DNA of 59,143 nt from Candidatus Thalassarchaeum betae (GCA_003193925.1 PSPG01000004.1:115720-174862); one strand, 5' to 3'; shown: positions 45,128-54,143, counted from the first letter of the stretch. Translations and numbers: made by a program. The notes: generated from the letters alone by a model not told the origin.

Positions 45128-45994
45128 ATGATTCAGTTCTGGTTCTTGTGGCTCTTCATCGCGATAGTGGTCGTCCTGGTCGCATTCACGCTTCGCAAGG
45201 AGAGGGACGACATGCCTAGGACCGACATCCTGCGCGCTGTCGAGAGCAGTGCTGGCAGCATGGGCCTCGCAGAGAAGGCCTTTCTCTGGGCCTTCTCATG
45301 GCTCGACACGCGGTTCAGGATCCAGGACTACTGGGGCATGAGCAGGGACGCCTACCACCACATGCACCGACAGATGCCACTGACTCACGCGGAGAAGTAC
45401 AAGCTCCGGATCATCTGGTACTGGTACCCGCTGTACTGTCTCGGCGGGATCTCCTTCCTCGCATTCGTCATCCTGATCATCTCGGGCACGATTCTTGGCC
45501 TCTACTACGTTCCGGGAGGCGAAGGCACCCCGTCCCCTGCCTACCTCAGCATGGAGTTCATCATGGTTGAGTTACCGTTCGGCTACATCATCAGGTCGAT
45601 TCACCATTGGGGGACCCACTTCATGGTGGCATCGGTGTTCCTGCACATGTGTAGGGTGTACTTCACGGGGGCCTACCGCAACCCCCGGGAGTTGAACTGG
45701 CTAATCGGCGTCTCTTTGATGTTCTTCACAATCTTCTTCGGATATTCGGGCTACCTGCTGCCCTGGGACAGCCTCGCCTTCGGTGCGGCTACCATCGGCA
45801 TCAACATGGCCAACTCCACCCCGTTGATCGGAAGCTGGGTTGCCAATGCCTTGTTCGCCGGCACGACCCTTTCGGCACAAACCGTCATTCGAATGTACTT
45901 CCTTCACGTGTTCATCCTACCCGTGATCGTGACCGCGCTTATTCTCGCTCATCTGTTCATAGTCTGGGTTCAGGGGATAGCGGAGCCGCATTGA
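45128..45994 (+). CDS. Cytochrome b N-terminal half (b6-type)
   Basis: 288 residues. Four core helices with haem ligands His159/His173 (RSIHHWGTHFM...LHMCRVYFTG) and His260/His275 (YFLHVFILP...LAHLFIVWVQG), spaced 14 and 15 apart as in cytochrome b6. GYSGYLLPWD lies at 205-214. Before the core is an extra N-terminal membrane helix (IQFWFLWLFIAIVVVLVAF), which is unusual. Ends soon after helix 4; the remaining cytochrome b helices are in the next gene, a split like b6/subunit IV. Confidence 0.95.
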   Translation: MIQFWFLWLFIAIVVVLVAFTLRKERDDMPRTDILRAVESSAGSMGLAEKAFLWAFSWLDTRFRIQDYWGMSRDAYHHMHRQMPLTHAEKYKLRIIWYWYPLYCLGGISFLAFVILIISGTILGLYYVPGGEGTPSPAYLSMEFIMVELPFGYIIRSIHHWGTHFMVASVFLHMCRVYFTGAYRNPRELNWLIGVSLMFFTIFFGYSGYLLPWDSLAFGAATIGINMANSTPLIGSWVANALFAGTTLSAQTVIRMYFLHVFILPVIVTALILAHLFIVWVQGIAEPH

Positions 45995-46006
45995 GGGGGT
46001 TATCGG

Positions 46007-48790
46007 ATGAGCATGATCGACAGGTTCGGGAGGATCGCTGACACCTACATCAGCGAGAGAGACCAACTGCTCGAAGCCGAAGAAGAGAGGCGCAGGGTGT
46101 TCGTCGGACACCCCTTCTGGCCTACCGAGGTGCTGCGTGACAGCATCATACTGGCTTCTATGATGGCTGTCATCGCGTTCTACTCATGGATAATCCCCCC
46201 TCCACTCCACAGCGCGGCCGATCCGTTCGCCCAAGCCGGCTTCGTGTTCCCCGACTGGTACGTGCTGTTCTCCTACGGATACCTGAGGTGGGGCGAGTAT
46301 CTGCCTCAGTACGTGATTCCAGCCGGGCCCATAGGGGCGTTCTTCGGCACACCCGTGATAGCATGGAACGCCGGTTGGTGGGGCGCCTTCCTGACCGGCG
46401 TCCCAGTGGGCTTGCTCGCTCTGCCACCGTTCCTCGGAGGGAGGGAGAAGCGTGGTGTCGAAGACCCTTGGTTCGCAACCGCCGGTGCCGTCTATATCGC
46501 TCACGTCTGGTTCATCTCGGTGTTCTCGATCAACATCTTCCTCGACCTGTACTCGAAGGACCTAAGCAACCACTGCTGGGCCAATTCCCATAGCGCCCTG
46601 TTATGCGGGAGGCAAGCCCCATGGACGGCCGATGTGTTCAACGCAGTACCTTGGGTGCTGACCGGCATCTTCGTCTTCGCCATCGTCTACTTCGGAGTGA
46701 GATGGTTCACACTCAATTCGATAGGCGCTAGGCTCAATCCGAAGATGGGCAGGCAGATTGCGATAGGCTCCCTGGTCGCAACGGTCCTGATCTCCGTCGT
46801 GACATGGCCGATCTACGATGACGGCTTCTGGGACTACGGCGGCCTCGGCGCGATGGATGAAGTGGAGGAACTGGACACCATGAGGGGGCAGCCATCGGAT
46901 ACCCTCGTGCACCCCGGCAAGGGCAATGCATGGGCAGAATGGGAGGACGATTGCCTGCCCTACTCCGAGACCCTGGGCCTCGCAGTGTGGGATGACTTGA
47001 GCGAGGACGACGATGCCGACGACTGGTGTGTCATAGCTGCTGCGCATTGGGTCAATTGGAAGATCTACCAGCCTACGCGAACCACCCTGATCGACTTCGC
47101 GGGTGACAACGGGCATGCTGACTCCGAAATCGGCAGGAATGCGGGGGGCATGGACATCACGTATGTTGGCAACACGGATGGATCTTCGGTGGTAATCACC
47201 GAGAGCAGGACATTCGAGGTCGAGGACCTTGGCGTCGCCAGCGTGCCTGCGGATGTCGGCTGCAACTTCAGGACGAGTGTGCGCGGTGCGGGGACTCAAT
47301 CGCAGAGCGTCTCCCTGACCGACGAGTCCGGCAGGGTCCTGTGGCAGAACGAGGGTGGCTCATGCCAGTCCACCACGCTATACCTCCCCTCGGGCTCGAG
47401 TTACACCGTGAGCTTCTCATCGACTTCCGAAGGCGTGAACGAGTCCGTGTCGATGATTGCCGGCTTCTCCGCCGTTGCATACCAGCCCCTGCTTATCGAT
47501 GATGACGGTACTGCGGTGGTTCGCTCAGAATCATCCCTGAGTCTGGAAGAGCTCGCCACCCTCTCGCTCGAGAATCCCACTTACCACAAGAACCCAAAGG
47601 CGTTGGATGCCAAGCTCATCTACAGCCTGTTCATCCCGTGCTTGGGGGTAGGCGCGATCGTCTTCCTAGTCATGCGGAGCATGGCTCGCGGGTACGAGTG
47701 GGAGATGAACAAGTGCTACGGCTGCGACCTGTGCGACGACGCCTGTCCGGTTCGCCTGTTCAACGCGGGAGACAAGTTGAACATCATCTACAACACCTGG
47801 AACAACGAGGATGACGGGGTCCCGCTGTACTCCTGTCTGACCTGCACCGCCTGCACCAACGCCTGCCCGCAGTTGGTCGACTACGACGTGTACGTGGACA
47901 TCCGCCGCAGCCTGATCGTCGGCGGACCGCCCGCCGCGGAGATACCCCACACTCTGCTCCAGGCTGTGCTCGCGGCTGAGGCGGAGGAAGACGCTGATGA
48001 GGCGTTCGTCTCAGTAGAGGACTACCCCCTTGACTCCAATGTCGGGTACTACCCGGGCTGTGTCGACTACATCGACCAGGAGATGATCTTCAGCCACGTC
48101 AACGAGGGCACGATGGACCTCGGCGAGACCACGACCGCGGCCTTCACCCTGTTCGAGGAGATGGGGCAGGAGGTAACCTACCTCGGTCGCGACTTCCTGA
48201 AGTGCTGTGGCCATGACCAGAAGTGGCAGGGACTGTCCGAAGTATTCGAGAAGCTCAAGGCATACAACACGAAGAAACTCAAAGACAGCGGCATCGACAC
48301 GCTCCTGACCTCTTGCGCCGAGTGCTTCCGTACTTTCGCGATGGACTACGAGCTGGACGGCATGAAGGTCATGCACACCACCGAGTACCTGATCGAGAAG
48401 GGTTTCGACATGGACCTAGCTGTCGATGACGAAGTCACCGTGACTTACCACGACCCCTGCAGGCTCGGCCGACAGATGAACCTCTACGACAAGCCCCGCG
48501 ACCTAGTGCGGGCTGTCGACGGAGTCAACCTGGTCGAGATGGAGCACTATGGCGAGGACGCAATGTGCTGCGGGGTCTCCAGCATGATGGCCTGCAACGA
48601 GAACAGCAGGGCTCTGCGCCTGCAGCGCTTCGACGAGGTCAATGCGACGGGCGCGGACATCATGTTGACGACCTGCCCGAAGTGCGTGGCGCACTTCGAG
48701 TGCCTGAAGTTCGAGGGCGACCCCCGGCACGATTTCGAGATCCTAGACGTGGTGAGCTTCCTCGCCCGCCAGGTGAACTCCAGGAAGTAG
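46007..48790 (+). CDS. Fusion: cytochrome b C-terminal half + outer domain + HdrD-like Fe-S/CCG module
   Basis: 927 residues. About 35-145 match subunit IV/cytochrome b C-terminal half: HPFWPTEVLRDSII, PPPLHSAADP, PDWYVLFSYGYLRW (the quinol-site PEWY is PDWY). Further helices lie at about 158-180, 212-233 and 250-268. Residues 270-535 form a mostly beta outer domain. After a last helix (537-556) come two [4Fe-4S] sites (C570/573/576/580; C610/613/616/620) and two CCG domains (C685, CC733-734, C770-x2-C773; C818, CC854-855, C890-x2-C893), the architecture of HdrD/GlpC-type proteins. The soluble module should face the cytosol. No frameshift; a true single gene. Confidence 0.92.
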   Translation: MSMIDRFGRIADTYISERDQLLEAEEERRRVFVGHPFWPTEVLRDSIILASMMAVIAFYSWIIPPPLHSAADPFAQAGFVFPDWYVLFSYGYLRWGEYLPQYVIPAGPIGAFFGTPVIAWNAGWWGAFLTGVPVGLLALPPFLGGREKRGVEDPWFATAGAVYIAHVWFISVFSINIFLDLYSKDLSNHCWANSHSALLCGRQAPWTADVFNAVPWVLTGIFVFAIVYFGVRWFTLNSIGARLNPKMGRQIAIGSLVATVLISVVTWPIYDDGFWDYGGLGAMDEVEELDTMRGQPSDTLVHPGKGNAWAEWEDDCLPYSETLGLAVWDDLSEDDDADDWCVIAAAHWVNWKIYQPTRTTLIDFAGDNGHADSEIGRNAGGMDITYVGNTDGSSVVITESRTFEVEDLGVASVPADVGCNFRTSVRGAGTQSQSVSLTDESGRVLWQNEGGSCQSTTLYLPSGSSYTVSFSSTSEGVNESVSMIAGFSAVAYQPLLIDDDGTAVVRSESSLSLEELATLSLENPTYHKNPKALDAKLIYSLFIPCLGVGAIVFLVMRSMARGYEWEMNKCYGCDLCDDACPVRLFNAGDKLNIIYNTWNNEDDGVPLYSCLTCTACTNACPQLVDYDVYVDIRRSLIVGGPPAAEIPHTLLQAVLAAEAEEDADEAFVSVEDYPLDSNVGYYPGCVDYIDQEMIFSHVNEGTMDLGETTTAAFTLFEEMGQEVTYLGRDFLKCCGHDQKWQGLSEVFEKLKAYNTKKLKDSGIDTLLTSCAECFRTFAMDYELDGMKVMHTTEYLIEKGFDMDLAVDDEVTVTYHDPCRLGRQMNLYDKPRDLVRAVDGVNLVEMEHYGEDAMCCGVSSMMACNENSRALRLQRFDEVNATGADIMLTTCPKCVAHFECLKFEGDPRHDFEILDVVSFLARQVNSRK

Positions 48791-48877
48791 CTACCCGAAC
48801 GCGTAGTCGCGGAGTCTCCTGCATCAAAGTGGCGGCAGGAAGCATACATTGAGAATAGGTACGCCTTGGTAGGGGTT

Positions 48878-49210
48878 GTGACGGAGATACCCGACCTGCT
48901 TGCGCGGCGTGCGGCTGAGCAGAGCCGTATCAGGATGATGCTCAATTCGATGCGCGCTGAAGAGGAAGCGATGATCAAGGGGGGAGAAGAGGCTGTGGCA
49001 TGGGTCAAGAAGGAGTTGTGCATAGGCTGTGACCAATGCACCATTGTGTGCGATGACGACGCCATCGAGCTCTATGACACACCGATGGCGAGTCCCATCA
49101 TGGATGTGGATGTCAACAGGAAAGCGAAGATACTCCGTGACGAGTGCACCGGTTGCAAGCTATGCGTCCTAGGGTGCCCCACCGATGCGATAATCATGAT
49201 TGACAGGTAG
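48878..49210 (+). CDS. Two-cluster [4Fe-4S] ferredoxin
   Basis: About 110 residues. A helical N-terminal part (LLARRAAEQSRIRMMLNSMRAEEEAM), then CIGCDQCTIVCDDDAI and CTGCKLCVLGCPTDAI: two C-x2-C-x2-C-x3-C sites; the first lacks the usual Pro after the fourth Cys. The separation and order fit a ferredoxin subunit rather than a free 2[4Fe-4S] ferredoxin. GTG 48878 is used (GGTAGG upstream); a TTG at 48866 is possible. 87 bases after the fusion gene; a likely electron partner of its HdrD-like module. Confidence 0.87.
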   Translation: MTEIPDLLARRAAEQSRIRMMLNSMRAEEEAMIKGGEEAVAWVKKELCIGCDQCTIVCDDDAIELYDTPMASPIMDVDVNRKAKILRDECTGCKLCVLGCPTDAIIMIDR

Positions 49211-49218
49211 GCGGGACC

Positions 49219-49533
49219 ATGGGCGAGGAGGACCCCATCAGATTCGGTGCCGAGTTCGGCCCGAAGAGGACCGCGAGATCCAGCGGAGTGTCGCTTTCGA
49301 CATTCAAGACCCTGGTATGGGTGTCGAACATAGGGGGCCTCGTGCTCTTCGTCATCGGACTCGAGCTGATGGTCGTCCAGCAGTCGTTCTACCTCGGCCT
49401 CGCCTGCATCGTCGCAGGCGTGATCATCGCCCTGTTCCCTTCGAACTACGAGATAGTCGGCATGGAAGAGATCGAGGAGGCTACGGAAAGCCCGCCTCAG
49501 GAACTCCCCCTGGACCATGAAGAGAAGCGGTGA
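49219..49533 (+). CDS. Small two-helix membrane protein
   Basis: 104 residues: polar N-terminus (MGEEDPIRFGAEFGPKRTARSS), two close membrane helices (WVSNIGGLVLFVIGLELMVV; FYLGLACIVAGVIIALFPS) and an acidic tail (EEIEEATESPPQELPLDHEEK). No family recognised. 8 bases after the ferredoxin and overlapping the next gene, so it ends the respiratory operon or bridges to the repair gene. Confidence 0.72.
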   Translation: MGEEDPIRFGAEFGPKRTARSSGVSLSTFKTLVWVSNIGGLVLFVIGLELMVVQQSFYLGLACIVAGVIIALFPSNYEIVGMEEIEEATESPPQELPLDHEEKR

Positions 49534-50036
49534 TTATGCAGCAGGACGGCGTGAGAGCAATCGAAACCCCCCTCGGAAGGATGGTGGCAGTAGCAAGCGA
49601 GACTGGGCTGACCAGTCTTGGCTGGAGTGATGAGAATGAGAACGGCTCGACGGTTGGAGAGGGTCACATCGAAGTCGCCAGAGAGTGGGTAAGGGCGTTC
49701 TTCGAGCGCCGTGCTGCCCCACTCCCGGAACTGGATCGCTCAGGGCTCACCCACTTCCAGGACTCGGTGCTCGGAACCCTGTCCGAAGTCGCTCCGTTCG
49801 GTGAGGTGGTCTCCTACGGCGGCTTGGCCTCTGCCACTGGCTCGAGAGGTGCCAGCAGAGCGGTCGGCTCGGTGATGGCAAGCAACCCATGGGCTCTCCT
49901 GGTGCCCTGCCACAGGGTTGTGCGCAGCGATGGCAGAGTGGGTAACTACAGCGGCTGCGAGGGCAGGTCCAGCAAGATGTGGCTGCTTGGTCATGAGGGC
50001 CACCATTTCGACTCCGAACAGCGCCTAGTCAGATAG
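49530..50036 (+). CDS. ogt: O6-alkylguanine-DNA alkyltransferase (Ogt/MGMT)
   Basis: 168 residues. Removes alkyl groups from O6-alkylguanine by suicide transfer to Cys in the motif PCHRVV (WALLVPCHRVVRSDGRVGNYSGC). Helix-turn-helix region FGEVVSYGGLASATGSRGASRAVGSVMASNP matches the family with its Arg finger. GTG start overlaps the preceding TGA; ATG 49536 is an alternative. Its stop abuts the convergent asnB stop. Confidence 0.94.
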   Translation: MIMQQDGVRAIETPLGRMVAVASETGLTSLGWSDENENGSTVGEGHIEVAREWVRAFFERRAAPLPELDRSGLTHFQDSVLGTLSEVAPFGEVVSYGGLASATGSRGASRAVGSVMASNPWALLVPCHRVVRSDGRVGNYSGCEGRSSKMWLLGHEGHHFDSEQRLVR

Positions 50037-51839
50037 TCAAACAGGCCAGTCCCCGACGTCCTCGAGAAGGTCCATCAGGGGCTTGCTCGCCCTCGACTGC
50101 GGGTCGTCGGTGAAATGGATGGAGTGGAACAGCCTCATTCCTATCGCCATGTCGGGCTGGTCTCTGAGCTGGTCGGAGAGCCTGCCGTAGCCCTTCGCCC
50201 ACTCAAGCGCATGAGGAGTCAGCTCATCCATCAGCGCGCCCAGCAGCGATGGTGTTGTCGCGGTCCCTGCAGGCAGTTTGGGGCGTCGGACTATCTGTTC
50301 GGGCAGCTCGGTGAGCGCAGCGGCCTCGCGCAAGGCCATTTTCTCCGAATCCGCAGAGAGTTTCCAGCCCATGGGCAGCCTGTTGGCCTCAGCCCTGTGC
50401 TGCGAACTGAGGAAAGGCACCCTCACCTCGAGCCCGTATGCCATGCTGTGTCTGTCTGCAAGCCTGAGTTGGAAGTTCGAGAGCTGTCCCCGGTCAATCT
50501 CGAACTGCAAGGCGGATGTCAGGTCCGTGAAATGTGAGTCTGGAGCTATCGTGGTGTCCTCCCAAGGCTGACCCGGTCCGTGCTCCAGACTTGAGTGATC
50601 CAGCCCCTGGGCCAATGAGAGCCTTTTCGAGATCAATCTGGCGTGACCAGTCAAATCACGGTAGCGAGTGTAGCCGCCGTGGAGCTCGTCGGCTCCCTGT
50701 CCGCAGAGCCCCACTGTAACGTGCCCGGACATCTCCTTGAATAGGGACTGCCAGAAGAGCACTGTGATATCGAGGTCCTCTCCGGACCACGTGAAGCGGG
50801 GTAGGCCCCTCCAGAAGGCGTCCTCGCCCATTATCTTGGTATGGTGCTTGAGCTCGTGATGCTGAGCGACTAGCTCTGCGGCCTTGAAATCGGGATTGTC
50901 CTCGCTGTCGGCCACCGTCCAGCATTCCGGAACCGGCTTCCCGGTGCTCTCGGCCGCCTGGTGAGCCAGAGCCGCAACCATGCTGGAATCGAGCCCTCCG
51001 GAGAGGACGATCCCCACTGGAACGTCCGACATCAGACGGTCCTCGAGCCCAGAGCGGAAGCTGTCCAGTAGTACCGAAGCCTGAGTCGATGGGTCCCACT
51101 CTCCCTGCGGTGCCACGATGTCCCTCGAGTATCGTGCAACGCCAGTGAGCAGCGCACGGCCCTGTGCATCCAGAGACCATGTCTCGATGGTGCCCTGGGC
51201 CACTTGCACGACGCCCTTGAACAGCGTCGTCCTGTCGAGTGGGTACTCATATGCCAGTCTAACCGCGAGGGCGTCCACATCAGGCTCGGCCCGGAAGTCA
51301 GGATGGGCGCGGAACGCCTTGACCTCTGAGGCGAAGAGGAGGGTACCATCGGGCAGTAAGGTGCGCACTAGGGGCTTGACTCCCATCGAATCCCTGCTGA
51401 GCACCAACTCACGGCATGAGGGGTCCCACAGAGCGAAGGCCCAGATTCCATCCAGTCTCGAAACCCACTCGACGTGGGCCTTGGCGGGATTGCCGGGCGA
51501 ACCGCGAGTAGATTGTGAAGCGGGGCGGTGCATGGCGAGTATGGCCTCGCTATCACCAGAGGTCCTCCAAGGGTAACCAGTGCTCTGCGCGCGGAGTCGT
51601 ACATGATTGTAGATCTCACCGTTCTGTATGAGGACCGCTCCGTGGTCGGAGCCAATCGGCTGCGACGAGCCTGCGATGTCGACGATAGACAGCCTAGCGT
51701 TCCCGAACGCCACGCCGCCGCTCTCGAGTTGCTCTGAGAAGACACCCGAGCCGTCGGGACCGCGATGGCTCAGACACGATGCCATCGATGATGCCATCGT
51801 CTGGTCGGCATGTCCGAGCATACCTGCTATTCCGCACAC
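50037..51839 (-). CDS. asnB: Asparagine synthetase (glutamine-hydrolysing)
   Basis: Makes asparagine from aspartate, ATP and glutamine. The glutaminase nucleophile must be the residue after the initiator Met: GTG 51839 gives (M)CGIAG, so this start is right although the frame extends to 51857. Then SHRGPDGSG, GNARLSIVD, QNGEIYNH, and the ATP-pyrophosphatase loop VLSGGLDSSMVAAL. 600 residues, in family range. The C-terminal SYGLEVRVPFLSSQHR-like segment (MAYGLEVRVPFLS) is present. Confidence 0.94.
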   Translation of the reverse strand: MCGIAGMLGHADQTMASSMASCLSHRGPDGSGVFSEQLESGGVAFGNARLSIVDIAGSSQPIGSDHGAVLIQNGEIYNHVRLRAQSTGYPWRTSGDSEAILAMHRPASQSTRGSPGNPAKAHVEWVSRLDGIWAFALWDPSCRELVLSRDSMGVKPLVRTLLPDGTLLFASEVKAFRAHPDFRAEPDVDALAVRLAYEYPLDRTTLFKGVVQVAQGTIETWSLDAQGRALLTGVARYSRDIVAPQGEWDPSTQASVLLDSFRSGLEDRLMSDVPVGIVLSGGLDSSMVAALAHQAAESTGKPVPECWTVADSEDNPDFKAAELVAQHHELKHHTKIMGEDAFWRGLPRFTWSGEDLDITVLFWQSLFKEMSGHVTVGLCGQGADELHGGYTRYRDLTGHARLISKRLSLAQGLDHSSLEHGPGQPWEDTTIAPDSHFTDLTSALQFEIDRGQLSNFQLRLADRHSMAYGLEVRVPFLSSQHRAEANRLPMGWKLSADSEKMALREAAALTELPEQIVRRPKLPAGTATTPSLLGALMDELTPHALEWAKGYGRLSDQLRDQPDMAIGMRLFHSIHFTDDPQSRASKPLMDLLEDVGDWPV

Positions 51840-51885
51840 GGAGGAGCGTGAAACCACCTGCCCATTATCCTGATGGAGAGGGCGG

Positions 51886-52005
51886 TCAGAAGTAAACCAC
51901 GAATATCACGAAGGACACCAGTGAGGCGATGCCCCAGATCAGGATGTAGACGTTCTGCGACAGAGGGGAATCCACTATGTCGCTGGAAATGTCCTCATCA
52001 GCCAT
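51886..52005 (-). CDS. 39-aa single-helix membrane peptide
   Basis: ATG 52005 to TGA 51886, short but clearly organised: acidic N-terminus MADEDISSDIVDSPLSQ followed by one membrane helix NVYILIWGIASLVSFVIFVVYF to the end. Codon use is like neighbours. It lies between the membrane kinase-like gene and asnB, all on the same strand. Could be a small subunit of some membrane complex. Not recognised. Confidence 0.55.
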   Translation of the reverse strand: MADEDISSDIVDSPLSQNVYILIWGIASLVSFVIFVVYF

Positions 52006-52058
52006 GTTATCGGCCCGCCCAGATGAAGCCGGATTGTAAAGATGACGGGGGGCCTTCC

Positions 52059-52712
52059 TCAGAGGAACGGACTCAGCAGCAGAAGCCCGGCCAGAGGGAA
52101 CATGATCATCGTAGCGTTGTCATCGATGTACCTCACCGGAGGTAGCTCGCCTAGGACGGTCAGTGGTGCTAGGAGGATGCAGACCCACAGCGGAGTCCCC
52201 AGCCAAAAGCTGCAACCCACCCAGACGATGTAGGAAGTCGCCATCCCCACGACAATGGCCATTTTCAGGTCGTGCTTGATACGCTTGATCTCACCCATTA
52301 TCGGGTCGACGAAGGTCAGTCCGAAAATCAGCGGGAAGCCGTACATGCCGGCCTTGATCCCGGTGCCCGAAGCGAAGGGCTCCATCCCGGTCACCAGGAG
52401 TGCGAGGCAGACGGCGAAGGCGCCCCATGCGAAGGCGGATATCTGCTTGGACTCGTACTCCCTCTGTCCCACGATCACGATGCCGAACCTCAGCCTGACG
52501 ACCTCTATCGCCAAGACTGCGAAGAAGACGTAGCTGACGAGCTCGGGCAAGGTGAGAGAGAAGAAACCGGCGATGTCCTCCCCCCGGGTGTAGTAGAGTA
52601 CTGGAACCAGCGACATCGATACATGGGTGAGGCGCCTGAAAGCATGCCCTCCGAAGCCACCCACCGAGTGCTCGACGTGATCGATGTCGAACTTGATCTC
52701 TGGGTCATCCAT
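52059..52712 (-). CDS. Polyprenol/diacylglycerol kinase-like membrane protein (SEC59/DGK1/VTE5 type)
   Basis: 217 residues with about six membrane helices. N-terminal GGHAFRRLTHVSMSLVPVLYY corresponds to the conserved E-x2-RK-x2-H region of dolichol/phytol/CTP-dependent diacylglycerol kinases, and the C-terminus VLGELPPVRYIDDNATMIMFPLAGLLLL to the family end (E-x-L...IDDN-x3-P). The middle signature is less clear. If right, it phosphorylates an isoprenoid alcohol or diacylglycerol using CTP. Fits lipid metabolism but substrate unknown. Confidence 0.6.
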   Translation of the reverse strand: MDDPEIKFDIDHVEHSVGGFGGHAFRRLTHVSMSLVPVLYYTRGEDIAGFFSLTLPELVSYVFFAVLAIEVVRLRFGIVIVGQREYESKQISAFAWGAFAVCLALLVTGMEPFASGTGIKAGMYGFPLIFGLTFVDPIMGEIKRIKHDLKMAIVVGMATSYIVWVGCSFWLGTPLWVCILLAPLTVLGELPPVRYIDDNATMIMFPLAGLLLLSPFL

Positions 52713-52726
52713 GCGCTCAACTGCTC

Positions 52727-53605
52727 CTAATCCTCGCCTAATCCAAAGATTTCGACGGCCTTGTCGAGCGTTATACTTCCGGTTTCGAGGGCGTCGATGA
52801 CCTCGTTTAGACGGGAGTGCCCCAGCAAGCGGGAATCCCAGGCTGAGAGGAGGCGCTCACGAACCCTCAGGTGATCTCTGGTGCCTGAGGCCGAACATGA
52901 CTCGATGGCGTCGAGCAACTCTTCGATTCCGCTCCCGTCGTGGGCCGAGACCAAGTGGACAGCGACGCCGGAATCGCCGCCTACCTCCAGCGCCGTGCGG
53001 ACCGAGTCCGCAGCCTGTCGGGAATTGGGCAGGTCTGACTTGTTGATAGCCACAATGTCTGCTAACTCCATGATACCAGCCTTCTCAGCTTGGACGATGT
53101 CCCCCCTGTCGGGGCCATCGACGAGCAGGATACGGTCAGCGAACGCCACAACTCGAATCTCCGCCTGACCCGCCCCGACCGTCTCGATGACGATCCTGCT
53201 CCAGCGGCATGCCGCTAGGGCGTCAATCATGGGCGAGAGGCACGAGACCAACCCCCCAGGATGGTTCCTGGTCGCTAGGGAGCGTACGAAGACAGAATCG
53301 TTGGAATCGGCGGTACTCATCCTCATCCTATCGGCTAGCAGCGCGCCGCCGCTGCGCGGGGAAGACGGATCGACGGCTAGGACCGCAACGCTCTCACCCC
53401 TATCGGTCCAATGAGATATCAGCCTGCCTATCAGGGTCGACTTACCGACCCCTGGAGGACCTGTGACACCGAGAGTCCAGGGGGACTGCTCTGGAATGTC
53501 GAACACCTCTCCGTTCTCGATCGCAGTCAGCATCCTAGCAAGGTCCCTGCGATTTCCAGATAGAGCGGAGTCCAGGAGTTCAGCAGAGTTCACCCCCATC
53601 GCCAT
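52727..53605 (-). CDS. meaB: MeaB-type G-protein chaperone of methylmalonyl-CoA mutase
   Basis: 292 residues. P-loop GVTGPPGVGKSTL, VDPSSPRSGGALLADRMRM, IVIETVGAGQAEIRV (G3 region), NKSD for guanine. The family (MeaB/ArgK) gates cobalamin loading and protects the mutase. Its start overlaps the end of the B12-binding subunit gene by 16 bases, so they are translated together. The dimerisation arm of larger homologues is short here. Confidence 0.94.
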   Translation of the reverse strand: MAMGVNSAELLDSALSGNRRDLARMLTAIENGEVFDIPEQSPWTLGVTGPPGVGKSTLIGRLISHWTDRGESVAVLAVDPSSPRSGGALLADRMRMSTADSNDSVFVRSLATRNHPGGLVSCLSPMIDALAACRWSRIVIETVGAGQAEIRVVAFADRILLVDGPDRGDIVQAEKAGIMELADIVAINKSDLPNSRQAADSVRTALEVGGDSGVAVHLVSAHDGSGIEELLDAIESCSASGTRDHLRVRERLLSAWDSRLLGHSRLNEVIDALETGSITLDKAVEIFGLGED

Positions 53606-54033
53606 CCCGAGTTCTCGCCCACGCCCACGGGCTCGCCGCCCTCGATTCGTTGCGTGGCGGCCTCGAGGAAGTCCAGAATCTCCGAGGTTCGGGTCCCTGG
53701 GCCGAAGATCGCCCTGACTCCGTCGTCATGCAACGATTTGTGATCCTCCTGGGGGATGATCCCACCTGCGAAGACGATGACTTCGACAAGGCCCCCCTGC
53801 CTGAGCCCCTCACAGATGGCCGGCAGGAGCACGTCATGGGCCCCTGAGAGCGTGGAGAGTCCGAGTGCTACGGCATCTTCGTCCATCACGATCCTGACGA
53901 TTTCGTCGGGTGTCTTGCGCAGCCCGGTGTAGACGACTTCGTGCCCGCCGTCCCTGAGTGCCCTAGCGATGACCTTGGCGCCTCTGTCGTGCCCGTCCAA
54001 GCCGGGCTTGGCGATTACGATGCGCATTCCCAT
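53590..54033 (-). CDS. mcmA2: Methylmalonyl-CoA mutase B12-binding subunit
   Basis: 147 residues, a free cobalamin-binding domain: MRIVIAKPGLDGHDRGAKVIARALRDGGHEVVYTGL has the D-x-H-x2-G base-off motif; LSTLSGAH and FAGGIIPQEDH complete the B12 pocket. It needs a separate large catalytic subunit, as in split archaeal mutases; that gene is not in this window. Start ATG 54033 (or 54027). Divergent from pccB and in one operon with meaB. Confidence 0.94.
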   Translation of the reverse strand: MGMRIVIAKPGLDGHDRGAKVIARALRDGGHEVVYTGLRKTPDEIVRIVMDEDAVALGLSTLSGAHDVLLPAICEGLRQGGLVEVIVFAGGIIPQEDHKSLHDDGVRAIFGPGTRTSEILDFLEAATQRIEGGEPVGVGENSGWRWG

Positions 54034-54143
54034 CAATCCAGTCGAGTTAGCGGGGACCCTTCAAGCAACCGATGTGGCGTGAAAAGAATCCGCATTCGCA
54101 TGGGAATGCTCATTGGCGTGGTTTTGCAATCGCGTGTTGTACT

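Noticed and set aside
48812..48841. TCCTGC ... GCAGGA hairpin before the ferredoxin gene
   Set aside because: Six-bp arms with a 12-base loop and no T-run; too weak to call a terminator or attenuator.
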